Positions 24,859 to 33,883 of a DNA stretch of 64,000 bases are shown piece after piece (within the stretch, counting starts at the first letter, position 1; every line of letters starts with the position of its first letter). Position numbers and translations under genes: made by a program. The stretch comes from GCA-003244245 sp050700055 (lineage in GTDB: Bacteria; Actinomycetota; Actinomycetes; Mycobacteriales; Pseudonocardiaceae). The stretch is from assembly GCA_050700055.1 (NCBI GenBank), contig JBOHGE010000001.1, forward strand, positions 1 to 64,000, given 5' to 3'. The notes below the pieces were generated by a model. It ran no database searches. It was not told the origin of the DNA and worked only from the letters and a program-made list of their open reading frames with translations.

Positions 24859-25098
24859 GAGTGTCCGACAATAGGGGTGGAGTGTTGTCCCGCAGGTGTC
24901 GGCACGGAAAGGATGAGCGCGACTCGCTACAGTCCGTGATCATCAAGGTGTTCCGTACCTGCTGTGCCATCATGGCTACTCGAGCCGATCTGGGTCGAGT
25001 TCCCGTGTTGATCAACGAGTATCGGGGTGGTGAGCCACACGAATAGATGGATGGTTGAGTTGATGTGAGGCGCATCAACCAGCAGACCGCAAAAGAAG

Positions 25099-26415
25099 TC
25101 ATGTCCGCGCTGAAGCGACCTGTCGCGCCTGGTGCGCAAGCTCTCGGTGGTCTGATCGAGGTCTGGCCTCCAGCGCATCCACCAGACGACCGAGACTCAT
25201 CCTGGCCCGGGGCGAGCGCAGCTGCGCTACCGACGTGACCGCTCGATGCGCCAGCGCGGCGCCATCAGGCTCACCAGCCGTGACATGGATGGTGGCCAGG
25301 GCGATGTCTGGCAGCACACTGTCCCGGCGAGAGGTGCCCTCCACCTTCCACTGGCGCACCGACGATGCAGCGAACTGCTCGGCGATATCCAGCTTCCCCA
25401 AGTGGCGGTACACGTTCGAGGTCCCGTAATCCAAGTCCGCCTCATCGAACAGGCTCGACATCCGGTGCTCGCGCGTCTTCTTGATGGCCGACTCCGCTGC
25501 CTCCCGGTGCCCCATGGCGGCCAACGCCAACGCCGACTCGGCAGTAAGCCACGCAACAGCTTCCGCCACACCCGGCGCATCCGGGGACCCGGACAGCTTG
25601 AACAAACCGAGCTGGCACGCCTTCAAGTCATCATTGTAGGCTTCCGCGTCCCGCATATGAATACCAGCGTGCCACAGCGCTGACGCGAACTGGCACGCGT
25701 CGCCTGACTCTGCGGCCAGGTTCATCGCAGTGCCGAAATGAGCCCTGGCGTTATCGTGGAGACCTGAGTCCACGCAGCACCACCCGGCCATATTCTGCAG
25801 ATCGGCCAACGCCGAACCCAGCTCGACTCGGATCGATTCGCCGGCTGGTACGGACATCAGGGCCAGTGACCGCTGGGCAACACCGGTCACCGTCTCCGCG
25901 CACCCACCGTAAGTACGAGCCACCGTGCGTAGCTCGGCTGTCAGGCTCTTGACGGCCGACACGTCTGATCCGCCCAACCTGGAGGGCAACGGGGTGGGGA
26001 CGTCGGGCCGTACCGGTATGTGCAGCACCTCACCCAGCACCGGAGCGCCCAGCAGCGCAACACCGCCAACGGCCAATAAGGCACGACGTTTCATGTCCTC
26101 GTCCACCTCCTCGACCGGCTCAGGCTCGACCACAGGTTCGATGTCTCCATCGTAGGCCAGTCCCATCCTCCCGCGAGAGATACCAAGCCCCGTGCAGATG
26201 CGAACGAGCACGTCGTAAGACATCACCTGGCGGCCCGTGCGGAGGATCTCGTTGACGTCGCTCTGGGACTGGCCGGTAGCCGCTGCGATCGTGTGCTGAG
26301 CGATGCCGGCCTCGGTGAGCAGCCGGTACACCGTGGTGACGTCGCGCCTGACTAAGGCGGTACACATGTCCGCTGAGGCGAGCAGTCCAGGATCCAGGCC
26401 CGGCGAATCACACAT
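25099..26415 (-). CDS. XRE-type HTH regulator with TPR-like C-terminus
   Basis: A 438-residue protein: an N-terminal helix-turn-helix (YRLLTEAGIAQHTIAAATGQSQSDVNEILRTGRQV, residues 29-63), a linker, a hydrophobic segment beginning KRRALLAVGGVALLG, and a long all-helical C-terminal region with TPR-like units (FASALWHAGIHMRDAEAYND, ALAAMGHREAAESAIKK). Actinobacteria carry many such regulators, some of which control development or specialised metabolism. It is a paralogue of the genes at 52975-54345 and, more distantly, 60399-61772. Target unknown. Confidence 0.83.
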   Translation of the reverse strand: MCDSPGLDPGLLASADMCTALVRRDVTTVYRLLTEAGIAQHTIAAATGQSQSDVNEILRTGRQVMSYDVLVRICTGLGISRGRMGLAYDGDIEPVVEPEPVEEVDEDMKRRALLAVGGVALLGAPVLGEVLHIPVRPDVPTPLPSRLGGSDVSAVKSLTAELRTVARTYGGCAETVTGVAQRSLALMSVPAGESIRVELGSALADLQNMAGWCCVDSGLHDNARAHFGTAMNLAAESGDACQFASALWHAGIHMRDAEAYNDDLKACQLGLFKLSGSPDAPGVAEAVAWLTAESALALAAMGHREAAESAIKKTREHRMSSLFDEADLDYGTSNVYRHLGKLDIAEQFAASSVRQWKVEGTSRRDSVLPDIALATIHVTAGEPDGAALAHRAVTSVAQLRSPRARMSLGRLVDALEARPRSDHRELAHQARQVASART

Positions 26416-26520
26416 GCGCCGGATCGTAGCTCGCCCGGTGCTCCGCCGGTCTGGCTACCGTCCACACCTGAGTGATCGGCACCGAAAGTCCGTAGCACTA
26501 CCTGCGCAGCGATTGTGCGT

Positions 26521-26584
26521 GTCGTGAACTCGACGCCAACTACGTTTGCCGTGACCAGAATGTCGCTGACGCCGAGTTCACGAC
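26521..26584. repeat. Inverted repeat with 12-bp arms
   Basis: GTCGTGAACTCG at 26521-26532 is matched by its complement at 26573-26584 around a 40-nt spacer. It lies in the 211-bp gap between two minus-strand genes. The long loop makes it a poor terminator; it could be a dispersed-element remnant or a paired binding site. Confidence 0.55.
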
Positions 26585-26626
26585 GCACCAGCCACTACGT
26601 GCACGACGGCGTACGGAGCGCCTTCG

Positions 26627-27049
26627 TCAGCTGGAGGTGATGCTTTCGAGCCGACGAAGGATCTCGGCCAGCATCCCACTGTGCTGCGCCAACACCGCAC
26701 TGTGCTGGGCCAGCGTCTCGCCTTGCTGCGTCAGCATCGCACTGTGTTGCGCCAACACCGCACTGTGCTGCGCCAACACCGCACTGTGTTGCGTCAGCGT
26801 CTCACCTTGCTGTGCCAACACCGCACTGTGTTGCGCCAGCGTCGCACCTTGCTGCGTCAGCGTCTGCTGGATCGTCGTTAGCGTCTCGGTGTGCTGATCC
26901 ACCGTCTCTTTGATGTCGAGCAGGGTGTCACCGACCGCGCGAACGTTCTCGTCCTGCGTGTTGACCCGGCGCACGAGCCGGGCGACTTCCGGGTTAGCCA
27001 CGCTGAGCACCATATCGCGCGGCACTGACAGAGTATGGCCGACGGTCAC
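26627..27049 (-). CDS. Heptad-repeat coiled-coil protein
   Basis: A 140-residue protein, non-repetitive for about 55 residues (ending DTLLDIKETVDQHTETLTT), then about ten near-identical heptads of the type LAQHSAV or LTQQGET, encoded by a 21-bp tandem repeat. The pattern predicts a continuous parallel coiled coil with Leu and Val at core positions. Start uncertain: GTG 27049 or ATG 27013. The repeat could vary in copy number. The architecture recalls small coiled-coil scaffolds; no function can be assigned. Confidence 0.7.
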   Translation of the reverse strand: MTVGHTLSVPRDMVLSVANPEVARLVRRVNTQDENVRAVGDTLLDIKETVDQHTETLTTIQQTLTQQGATLAQHSAVLAQQGETLTQHSAVLAQHSAVLAQHSAMLTQQGETLAQHSAVLAQHSGMLAEILRRLESITSS

Positions 27050-27083
27050 CGACGTGACACACGGCGTGCGGACCCGCCATCAG

Positions 27084-28190
27084 TCACGGCAGCCCGGCCA
27101 GGCGCTGCACGGCAACGGCGACCCGCTCATCGGTCGCGGTCAGCCCGACCCGGATGTGCCGCGAACCGCCCGGACCGTAGAAGTCACCAGGGGCGACGAG
27201 TAGGCCGACCTCGGCCAGCCGCGCCACGGTGTCCCAGCACGGCTCACCAGCGGTGCACCACAGGTACAAGCCGCCGTCGGATCGCGCCACCGGTAACCCG
27301 GCCCGGTCCAGCGCCGCCCGCAGCAGCTCCCGGCGCCGGGCGTACCGAGCACGCTGCTGCGCGATGTGGGTGTCATCGGACAGTGCCGCCACCATCGCCT
27401 GCTGCACCGGCCGCGGGACGATCATCCCAGCGTGCTTACGCACCGTGAGCAGGTAAGCGACCAGCTCGGGGTCTCCGGTCACGAACCCAGCCCGGTAGCC
27501 GGCCAGGTTGGACGACTTCGACAGTGAGTGCACCGCCAACACTCCACCGTGATCCCCGCCACACACCTGCGGGTGCAGTACCGAGACCGGCTGGGCCTCC
27601 CAGCTCAGCGCCAGGTAGCACTCGTCGGAGGCCACCACGGCACCGATCTGTCTGGCTTGGCGCACCGCGGTGGCGAGCACCCCGGCGGGCACGATGTCAC
27701 CGGTGGGGTTGCTGGGCGAGTTCAGCCAGCGCAGCCGGGTGCCCGCAGCCGCGGGGGCGTCGTCGGCGAGCCGCACCGCGGTTGCGCCGGCCAGCCGGGC
27801 GCCGACCTCGTAGGTGGGGTAGGCCAGTTCCGGCAGCGCGACGACATCGCCGGGACCGAGCCCGAGTAGCGTGGGCAACCAGGCCACCAGCTCCTTGGAC
27901 CCCACCGTGGGCAGCACCGCCTCAGCAGGCACCCCGGTCACACCGTAACGCCGCTGCAGCGCGGCGACGGCGGCCTCGCGAAGCTCCGGCGTGCCGTGCG
28001 TGGCGGGATAGCCGGGCAACGCCGAAACGGACTGCAACGCGGCCCGCACGGCATCGGGCACCGGATCCACCGGGGTCCCGATGGACAGGTCGACAGCACC
28101 GCCGGGATGCTCTGACGCGCGACGAGCCGCGCCCGCTAGGCGATCCCAGGGGAAGCCGGGCAGGGCCAGGCGCGTCGCGCCCAGGGTCAC
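27084..28190 (-). CDS. dapC: Succinyldiaminopimelate aminotransferase
   Basis: PLP-dependent fold-type I aminotransferase of 368 residues, DapC class. It shows LPTVGSKELVAWLP, LNSPSNPTGD (substrate/cofactor loop), VVASDECYLALSW (Asp for the pyridine nitrogen) and the PLP lysine in VHSLSKSSNLAGYRAGFV. The position directly after a 7Fe ferredoxin gene, sharing a GTGA overlap, is the mycobacterial Rv1177-Rv1178 arrangement. It supplies the transamination step of the succinylase branch used with DapD and DapE. Confidence 0.92.
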   Translation of the reverse strand: MTLGATRLALPGFPWDRLAGAARRASEHPGGAVDLSIGTPVDPVPDAVRAALQSVSALPGYPATHGTPELREAAVAALQRRYGVTGVPAEAVLPTVGSKELVAWLPTLLGLGPGDVVALPELAYPTYEVGARLAGATAVRLADDAPAAAGTRLRWLNSPSNPTGDIVPAGVLATAVRQARQIGAVVASDECYLALSWEAQPVSVLHPQVCGGDHGGVLAVHSLSKSSNLAGYRAGFVTGDPELVAYLLTVRKHAGMIVPRPVQQAMVAALSDDTHIAQQRARYARRRELLRAALDRAGLPVARSDGGLYLWCTAGEPCWDTVARLAEVGLLVAPGDFYGPGGSRHIRVGLTATDERVAVAVQRLAGLP

Positions 28191-28510
28191 TCCTCGCTCT
28201 GCGGTGGCAGACCGGCGACCATCGGCGGGTCATCGTTGACCTGGCCGACCTTCGACGCTCCGCCGGGCGAACCCAGCTCGGCGAAGAAGTCGGCGTTGGC
28301 CTTGGTGTAGTCCTTCCACTGCTCCGGGACGTCGTCTTCGTAGTAGATGGCCTCCACCGGACATACCGGCTCACAGGCACCGCAGTCGACGCACTCGTCG
28401 GGTTGGATGTACAGCATCCGGGCGCCCTCGTAGATGCAGTCCACCGGGCACTCCTCGATGCACGACTTGTCCATGACGTCCACGCAGGGCTCTGCGATCA
28501 CATAGGTCAC
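28187..28510 (-). CDS. 7Fe ferredoxin (FdxA/FdxC type)
   Basis: A 107-residue [3Fe-4S][4Fe-4S] ferredoxin. From GTG 28510 the cysteines lie at 9, 17, 21 and 25 (PCVDVMDKSCIEECPVDC) and then as CVDCGACEPVCP, the usual 7Fe pattern with one spare cysteine. The C-terminal extension (WKDYTKANADFFAELGSPGGA) is typical of actinobacterial forms. GTG 28510 is preferred to the ORF start upstream because GGAGA sits 7 nt before it. The 3' end overlaps dapC by 4 nt. Confidence 0.93.
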   Translation of the reverse strand: MTYVIAEPCVDVMDKSCIEECPVDCIYEGARMLYIQPDECVDCGACEPVCPVEAIYYEDDVPEQWKDYTKANADFFAELGSPGGASKVGQVNDDPPMVAGLPPQSEE

Positions 28511-28527
28511 GGGGTTTCTCCTGCTCC

Positions 28528-28953
28528 TCACTCACGGTACCCAGACGGGCCGTCCACCTGCACAGTATCTCCGGCGACCGGCTGCCGACCACCGACCCCG
28601 CCGCTAGGGGATCGCGTCGACATCCGGCCCAACGCCACGGCGGCGGGAAACAGACCGCCGCCCAGCAGCAGTATTGAGCGCCAGTCCGCCGGCAGCAGCA
28701 CGTCGCCCCCCGGTCCAGCGACGCCGAGGACACCGAGAGCGAGCAGCCAGACCACCAACGGCACCGCGGCTACCGACCGGGGCCCACCCAGGTCAGCGGC
28801 GCTACGCACCAACCACCGCGTGCTCACCACCGCGAGCAGGACCGTCACCGGAAACGGCACCGCGCCCACCTGCAACGGCAGGTACAGCAGCTCCACGGTG
28901 GCGAGCACCACGGCATCGAACACCAGCACCACCAGGGTGACGACGCTCAGCAC
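28528..28953 (-). CDS. Small integral membrane protein next to mshB
   Basis: A 141-residue protein with four hydrophobic helices (VVTLVVLVFDAVVLATVELLYL, VTVLLAVVSTRWLV, VPLVVWLLALGVLGV, ILLLGGGLFPAAVAL) and a soluble tail. It starts at GTG 28953, overlapping the end of mshB by 7 nt, and ends 17 bp before the ferredoxin start. The gene corresponds in place to Rv1171 of M. tuberculosis. Function unknown; linkage with mshB suggests co-expression only. Confidence 0.72.
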   Translation of the reverse strand: MLSVVTLVVLVFDAVVLATVELLYLPLQVGAVPFPVTVLLAVVSTRWLVRSAADLGGPRSVAAVPLVVWLLALGVLGVAGPGGDVLLPADWRSILLLGGGLFPAAVALGRMSTRSPSGGVGGRQPVAGDTVQVDGPSGYRE

Positions 28954-29822
28954 GTCGGCACCGGCCCGGTCAGCCCGCCGAACAAGTCGTCCTGCACCCC
29001 ACCGGCTGTGCCACGGGCAAGGGTGAAATGCTCGATGTCCAGCACCGGCCGGGCCACCCCGTCGGACAGCGCGAACGCCTGGTGAGGGCCGGCGCTCCAG
29101 ACCCTGACCTGGGTGTGGTGGGCGCGCATCGCGGCAAGCCGGGCACTGCGGTGGGCGGTGACGTCCAGCCGGGTGGTCACCTCGGCATCGGCCACCCCGG
29201 GCAGCCCGTCCGGCAGCGGGAAGGGCAGCCCGGGCATCACGTGCAAGGCGGCGATCCCGTCGGCCACCGCGGAGACCGGCTGCACCGCCCAGAACACCCG
29301 GACCACCTCGGATACCCGCGCCGCTGCGGCCATCGTCACCTGATGCGCCCGCACGTGGTCGGGGTGCCCGTAGCCGCCGTCCGGGCCGTAGCTCACCACG
29401 ACCTGCGGGCGCACCCGCTCGAGCACCTCGACCAGCGCGTCGATCTGCTCGGCGAGTACCCCAGCGGCGAAGGCCCGCGGATGCAGATCTGCCGGCACGC
29501 TCGCCCTGGCACCCGGCTCGACGACCATGCCGGAGTCCCGCCACCGGCCGATCCCACCGAGAAACCACTGGTCGGTGACGCCGAGCGCCGCGCAAGCCGC
29601 CCGCAGCTCCGCCACCCGGTAGCCACCGAGCTGATCGGCCCGATCGGCAGCCAGGTCGCGCAACTCAGCGTCGCAGACCTCACCCTGCTCACCGAGCGTG
29701 CAGGTCACCAACGTCACCGCGACGCCGGCAGCCGCGTAGCGGGCGATCATGCCCCCGGTCCACAAGGTCTCGTCATCCGGATGCGCATGCACCACCACCA
29801 CCCGCCACGGCGCCCACACCAC
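28947..29822 (-). CDS. mshB: Mycothiol biosynthesis deacetylase MshB
   Basis: Zinc deacetylase that converts GlcNAc-inositol to GlcN-inositol in mycothiol synthesis. PIG-L/LmbE fold: VVVVHAHPDDETLWTGG at residues 8-24 carries the zinc His and Asp and the catalytic Asp, and YGHPDHVRAHQVTM supplies the third zinc ligand. At 291 residues the length is right. Its presence marks a mycothiol-producing actinobacterium. A strong hairpin lies just upstream, separating it from the ABC transporter operon. Confidence 0.95.
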   Translation of the reverse strand: MVWAPWRVVVVHAHPDDETLWTGGMIARYAAAGVAVTLVTCTLGEQGEVCDAELRDLAADRADQLGGYRVAELRAACAALGVTDQWFLGGIGRWRDSGMVVEPGARASVPADLHPRAFAAGVLAEQIDALVEVLERVRPQVVVSYGPDGGYGHPDHVRAHQVTMAAAARVSEVVRVFWAVQPVSAVADGIAALHVMPGLPFPLPDGLPGVADAEVTTRLDVTAHRSARLAAMRAHHTQVRVWSAGPHQAFALSDGVARPVLDIEHFTLARGTAGGVQDDLFGGLTGPVPTC

Positions 29823-29853
29823 CCCACAACCCTACGACCACCCCCGCCCAGCC

Positions 29854-29919
29854 CCGCATTGAGCGGGCTCAGCGGGGTGAATCGTCACCGGATAACCCCG
29901 CTGAGCCCGCTCAATGCGG
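29854..29919. terminator. 25-bp perfect hairpin between ABC operon and mshB
   Basis: Arms 29854-29878 and 29895-29919 are perfectly complementary (arm begins CCGCATTGAGCGGGCTCAGC) with a 16-nt loop. It overlaps the last codons of the ABC ATPase gene, which therefore ends SALSGLSG. It would make a strong RNA hairpin without a clear U-tract. Besides ending the operon it may be a dispersed palindromic element, because its sequence is unrelated to the coding need. Confidence 0.75.
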
Positions 29920-30916
29920 ACGACAGGGTGGTGTGGTGGCAGGCAGTGGGGTGGGGGTGGGTGATCAGGGGTGGGGTCTCGGTGGTGCAGCGCCGGCGTT
30001 GGGTGTCGGTCAGCTGGGTGGCGAACAGGGGGCAGCGGGTGTGGAACCGGCAGCCCGAGGGCGGGTTCGCCGGGTTGGGCACGTCACCGTTGAGGATGAT
30101 CCGCGCCCGGGCTCGCTCCTTGCGCGGGTCGGGCAGCGGGATCGCCGAGATCAGCGCCTGGGTGTAGGGATGCGCCGGGGCGCTGAACAGCTCGTCGGCC
30201 GTGGCGGTCTCCACGATGCGGCCCAGATACATCACCGCGATCCGGTCCGCCACGTGCCGCACCACCGACAGGTCGTGGGACACGAACAGGTAGGACAGGC
30301 CCAGCTGCGCCTGTAGGTCGGCCAGCAGGTTGAGCACCCCGGCCTGGATGGACACGTCCAGCGCGGACACCGGCTCGTCCAGGATGAGCACCTTCGGCCG
30401 CAACGCCAGCGCGCGGGCGATGCCGATGCGCTGGCGCTGCCCGCCGGAGAACTCGTGCGGGAACCGGTTGCCGTGCTCGGGCTTGAGCCCCACCAGCGCC
30501 AGCAGCTCCCGCACGGTGTCCCGGCCGGAAGCGTCGTAAAGGCCGTGGATGCGCAACGGTTCGGCGACGATCTCGTGCACCGGCAGCCGCGGGTCCAGCG
30601 ACGCGTAAGGGTCCTGGAAGACGATCTGCAGCTCGCGGCGCAGCCGCCGGATGGCCTTGCGCGGCAGCCGGGTCAGCTCGGTGTCCTGGTAGTGGACGTG
30701 ACCGGCCGTGGCCGGCTGCAGGTTGAGCAGCACCCGCGCGGTGGTGGTCTTGCCGCAGCCCGACTCCCCGACCAACCCCAGCGTCTCACCCGGGTACAGG
30801 TCGAACGACACGTCGCAGACGGCGTGCACGTCGCCCACCCGGCGGCGGACCACGCCGTGGCTGCGCACCGGGAAGTGCTTGACCAGGTTGCGCACCGACA
30901 GCACCGGCGGGGTCAC
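29885..30916 (-). CDS. Oligopeptide/nickel-type ABC transporter ATPase (DppF-like)
   Basis: Nucleotide-binding subunit of 343 residues. Walker A is GESGCGKTT, the ABC signature is FSGGQRQRIGIARAL and Walker B is KVLILDEPVSALD, with the oligopeptide-family C-terminal cysteine-rich tail (PSGCRFHTRCPLF) that can hold a cluster or metal. It starts at GTG 30916, overlapping the upstream ATPase by GTGA. It is the last gene of transporter operon 1. The C-terminal SALSGLSGVIR is encoded by the hairpin repeat and is probably not native. Substrate unknown. Confidence 0.9.
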   Translation of the reverse strand: MTPPVLSVRNLVKHFPVRSHGVVRRRVGDVHAVCDVSFDLYPGETLGLVGESGCGKTTTARVLLNLQPATAGHVHYQDTELTRLPRKAIRRLRRELQIVFQDPYASLDPRLPVHEIVAEPLRIHGLYDASGRDTVRELLALVGLKPEHGNRFPHEFSGGQRQRIGIARALALRPKVLILDEPVSALDVSIQAGVLNLLADLQAQLGLSYLFVSHDLSVVRHVADRIAVMYLGRIVETATADELFSAPAHPYTQALISAIPLPDPRKERARARIILNGDVPNPANPPSGCRFHTRCPLFATQLTDTQRRRCTTETPPLITHPHPTACHHTTLSSALSGLSGVIR

Positions 30917-31938
30917 TGGGCCACCGGACGGAACAGATCGCCCGGCTCCACGCCGGCCAGGCGCGCGCTGAAGTGGCAGGCCGACAGGTGCCCGGCGGTC
31001 CCGGTGTCCGCCAGCGCAGGCTCGTCGGTCTCGCAGATCGCGGCGGCCAGCGGGCAGCGGGACGCGAACGGGCACCCGGGCGGCAGGTCGATCGCTGACG
31101 GGGGCGCGCCGCTGATCGGGTGCAGCCGCTGGGCCCGCAGGTCCAGCCGAGGCTGGCTGCCCAGCAGGCCCAGCGTGTAGGGCATCCGCGGCGCGTAGAA
31201 GATCTCCTCGACGGGACCGGCCTCGACGACCCGGCCGGCGTACATCACCAGCACGCGATCCGCCTGCCCGGCGATCACCCCGAGGTCGTGCGTGATGAGC
31301 AGCATGGCCGCGCCAGTCTCCTCCTTCGCGGTGCGCAGCGCCTCCAGGATCTGCGCCTGCACCGTCACGTCCAGCGCGGTGGTGGGCTCGTCAGCGATGA
31401 TCACCTCAGGCCGGTTGGCCATCGCGATCGCGATCACCACCCGCTGTCGCATCCCCCCGGACAGCTCATGCGGGTAGCTGCGGGCCCGCTCGGCGGGGTT
31501 GGGGATGCGGACCAAGTCGAGCAGCTCCACCGCCTGCTTGCGGGCCGCATCACGGGTGACGTCGTGGTGCGCCCGGATCGCCTCGGCGATCTGGTACCCG
31601 ACGGGGTAGACCGGATTGAGCGAGGTCATCGGGTCCTGAAAGATCATCGAGATGCCGCGCCCACGAACCCGGCTGAGCTCTCGGTCCGACGCGCCGAGCA
31701 GCTCGGAAGAACCCCCAGAACGGCTCCTGAAACGCACTGAACCGGACACCCGGGCCGAGCCGGGCAGCAGACCCAGCACGGCCAGCGAGGTCACCGACTT
31801 GCCGGAACCCGACTCGCCGACGATGCCGAGTACCTCACCGCGATGGAGTTGGTAGCTCACCCCGCGCACGGCCTGCACCCGGCCCTCGTCGGTGCGAAAC
31901 TCCACCGTCAGGTCCGCGACGTCGAGCACGGACGTCAT
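30913..31938 (-). CDS. Oligopeptide-type ABC transporter ATPase (DppD-like)
   Basis: A 341-residue ATPase with Walker A GESGSGKSV, signature LSGGMRQRVVIAIAM, Walker B EVIIADEPTTALD, and the family tail with PPGCPFASRCPL. ATG 31938 overlaps the preceding permease by 4 nt; the frame runs open well upstream but that part is a shadow of the permease. It pairs with the DppF-like subunit downstream to energise the two permeases of operon 1. Confidence 0.9.
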   Translation of the reverse strand: MTSVLDVADLTVEFRTDEGRVQAVRGVSYQLHRGEVLGIVGESGSGKSVTSLAVLGLLPGSARVSGSVRFRSRSGGSSELLGASDRELSRVRGRGISMIFQDPMTSLNPVYPVGYQIAEAIRAHHDVTRDAARKQAVELLDLVRIPNPAERARSYPHELSGGMRQRVVIAIAMANRPEVIIADEPTTALDVTVQAQILEALRTAKEETGAAMLLITHDLGVIAGQADRVLVMYAGRVVEAGPVEEIFYAPRMPYTLGLLGSQPRLDLRAQRLHPISGAPPSAIDLPPGCPFASRCPLAAAICETDEPALADTGTAGHLSACHFSARLAGVEPGDLFRPVAQ

Positions 31939-32810
31939 CTGCGCACCGTCGCCTGCTGCGGGTCGAACGCGTCGCGCAGGCCGTCGCCGATGAAGTTGAT
32001 GGTCAACGCGATCAGGATGATGAACAGGCCCGGAAAGTAGAACAGCCACGGCCGGGTCTGTACCGCGGTCTGCGCCTGGCTGACCAGCAGCCCCAGCGAG
32101 GTGTCCGGGGCCCGCACCCCGAAACCGAGGTAGGACAGTGCGGTCTCGGCCAGGATGGCGAAGGCGACCAGGATCGTGGCGTTCACGATGATCGAGCCCA
32201 GCGCGTTGGGCACCAGGTGCCGGAAGATGATCCGGGCATCGCCGGCCCCGAGCGCCTTGGCGGCCTCGATGAACTCCTTCTCGCGCAGCGAGAGCACGAC
32301 GCCGCGCACCACCCGGGCGACGTAGGCCCAGGACAGCCCGGTGATCACCGCAGCGATCAGCCACCAGCTGCCCCCCGCGTTGTGCCCGAGCACCACGGCG
32401 ACCGCGAGCAGCGGCAAGGTGAGCACGAGGTCGGCGACTCGCATCAGCACGGTGTCCACTGTGCCCCGGTAATAGCCTGCGGCGGCGCCCCAGATGGTTC
32501 CGATCAGGGTGGCGGATATCGCGACCAGTACCGAGATCCCGATCGATATCTGGGTGCCCCGGAGCACCTGGGCGAACGTGTCGTGCCCCGCTGCGTCGGT
32601 GCCGAAAGGATGATTCCACGACGGGGGCTGCGACTCATCCGGCGTCAGTTCCGCGACGGAGTATTTCCATAACCAGCCACCGACGAACGCCAGTGCCACC
32701 AGCGCCAGCAGCACGACCAGGCTCGCCACCGCCAGCCGGTGCTGCCGGAAACGGCGCACCACCAGCTGCGCCTGGCTACGCTGCCCGCCGGTGCGCTCCC
32801 GGTCAGGCAT
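31935..32810 (-). CDS. ABC transporter permease (DppC-like)
   Basis: A 291-residue inner-membrane permease. The N-terminal helix LAVASLVVLLALVALAFVGGW is followed by FGTDAAGHDTFAQVLRGTQIS, typical of the DppC/OppC side. The EAA loop that contacts the ATPase reads EAAKALGAGDARIIFRHLVPN. It overlaps both neighbours (8 and 4 nt), so the operon is tightly coupled. Confidence 0.9.
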   Translation of the reverse strand: MPDRERTGGQRSQAQLVVRRFRQHRLAVASLVVLLALVALAFVGGWLWKYSVAELTPDESQPPSWNHPFGTDAAGHDTFAQVLRGTQISIGISVLVAISATLIGTIWGAAAGYYRGTVDTVLMRVADLVLTLPLLAVAVVLGHNAGGSWWLIAAVITGLSWAYVARVVRGVVLSLREKEFIEAAKALGAGDARIIFRHLVPNALGSIIVNATILVAFAILAETALSYLGFGVRAPDTSLGLLVSQAQTAVQTRPWLFYFPGLFIILIALTINFIGDGLRDAFDPQQATVRR

Positions 32811-33783
32811 AACGGATCCGTGGGTCGAGCACCGCGTAGAGCAGGTCAGCGGCCAGGTTGAACAGGATGACGAAGGTCGCCGAGATCAGCAGCCAGCCCG
32901 CGACGGCGTAGACGTCGTAGTGCTGGACCGACTCGAGCAGGAAACTGCCCGCGCCGCGCCACTGGTAGACGTTCTCGGTCACGATGGCCCCGGAGATGAT
33001 CGCCCCGAGGTCCAGCGCGGTGACCGTGGTCAGCGGGATCAGCGCGGTACGCAGCGCATGCCGGGTGATCACCGTGCCCCGCCGGAGCCCCTTGGCCCGG
33101 GCCAGCCGGACATAGTCGCTGGTGAGCACCTCGAGCATCGCGGCCCGCTGAAAACGGCTCCAGGCCGCGAAGGACAGCAGCGCCAGCGAGATCGTCGGCA
33201 GGATCATGTGGCCGATGAGGTCGGTGATCGTCGCCCAGGTACCGCCCGCGACGTAGACCGAGCTGTCGCCGATGGTGAACAGCACCTGCCGGCCGACCGC
33301 GTCGTTGACGCTGATCCCGGCTTCCTTGAGCAGGATCGCGAACCAGAACGACGGCATCGCCAGGAAGAGGAACCCGAGGAAGGTGAACGTGTAGTCGGTC
33401 CCGGAGTACTGCTTGACCGCGCTGATCACCCCGACGATGACGGCCAGCAGCACCGCCAGCAGCATCGCCACCGCGATGAGCCGCAACGTCACCAGGAACC
33501 GATCGACCAGCTCCGGACCGATCACCTGGGTGGACTGCACCGACGGGCCGAAGTCACCCCGGACGATCCCGGTCAGCCAGTGCTGGTAACGCGCCAGCAG
33601 CGGCTCGTCGAGATGCAACCGCTGGGCCTCGAGCTGGAGGGTGCGTGGTGGCGGCGGCGGGTTACGGGTCTTGAGCTCGGCGAGCGGGTCACCGGACAGC
33701 GACACCATGACGAAGACCACGAACGTCGAGATCACCAGAACCGGCACCGACGCGAGCACCCGCCGCACCGCATAAAAAACCAC
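32803..33783 (-). CDS. ABC transporter permease (DppB-like)
   Basis: A 326-residue permease with the DppB/OppB N-terminus (FYAVRRVLASVPVLVISTFVVFVMV), an extracellular loop, and the EAA motif ARAKGLRRGTVITRHALRTALIP. GTG 33783 is preferred to earlier in-frame codons because GGGAGG lies 9 nt upstream, and because sequence further upstream falls in a hairpin repeat. It is the first permease after the lipoprotein gene. Confidence 0.88.
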   Translation of the reverse strand: MVFYAVRRVLASVPVLVISTFVVFVMVSLSGDPLAELKTRNPPPPPRTLQLEAQRLHLDEPLLARYQHWLTGIVRGDFGPSVQSTQVIGPELVDRFLVTLRLIAVAMLLAVLLAVIVGVISAVKQYSGTDYTFTFLGFLFLAMPSFWFAILLKEAGISVNDAVGRQVLFTIGDSSVYVAGGTWATITDLIGHMILPTISLALLSFAAWSRFQRAAMLEVLTSDYVRLARAKGLRRGTVITRHALRTALIPLTTVTALDLGAIISGAIVTENVYQWRGAGSFLLESVQHYDVYAVAGWLLISATFVILFNLAADLLYAVLDPRIRYA

Positions 33784-33803
33784 AACCCCCACCCTCCCAC
33801 CCC

Positions 33804-33875
33804 GGATCGCGACATGGATGCTTATCGCTGCTGAGGTGCCCGCTGGGATCGCGACAAGCATCCATGTCGCGATCC
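33804..33875. repeat. 20-bp-arm hairpin carrying a dispersed motif
   Basis: Arms 33804-33823 and 33856-33875 are perfectly complementary around a 32-nt loop. The core GACATGGATGCTTATCGC also forms the tandem array at 47887-48003. It lies between the lipoprotein gene and its permease, 9 bp after the lipoprotein stop. It may attenuate the operon so that more binding protein than permease is made, and it is probably a mobile repeat by origin. Confidence 0.85.
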
Positions 33876-33883
33876 CGGAGGGG

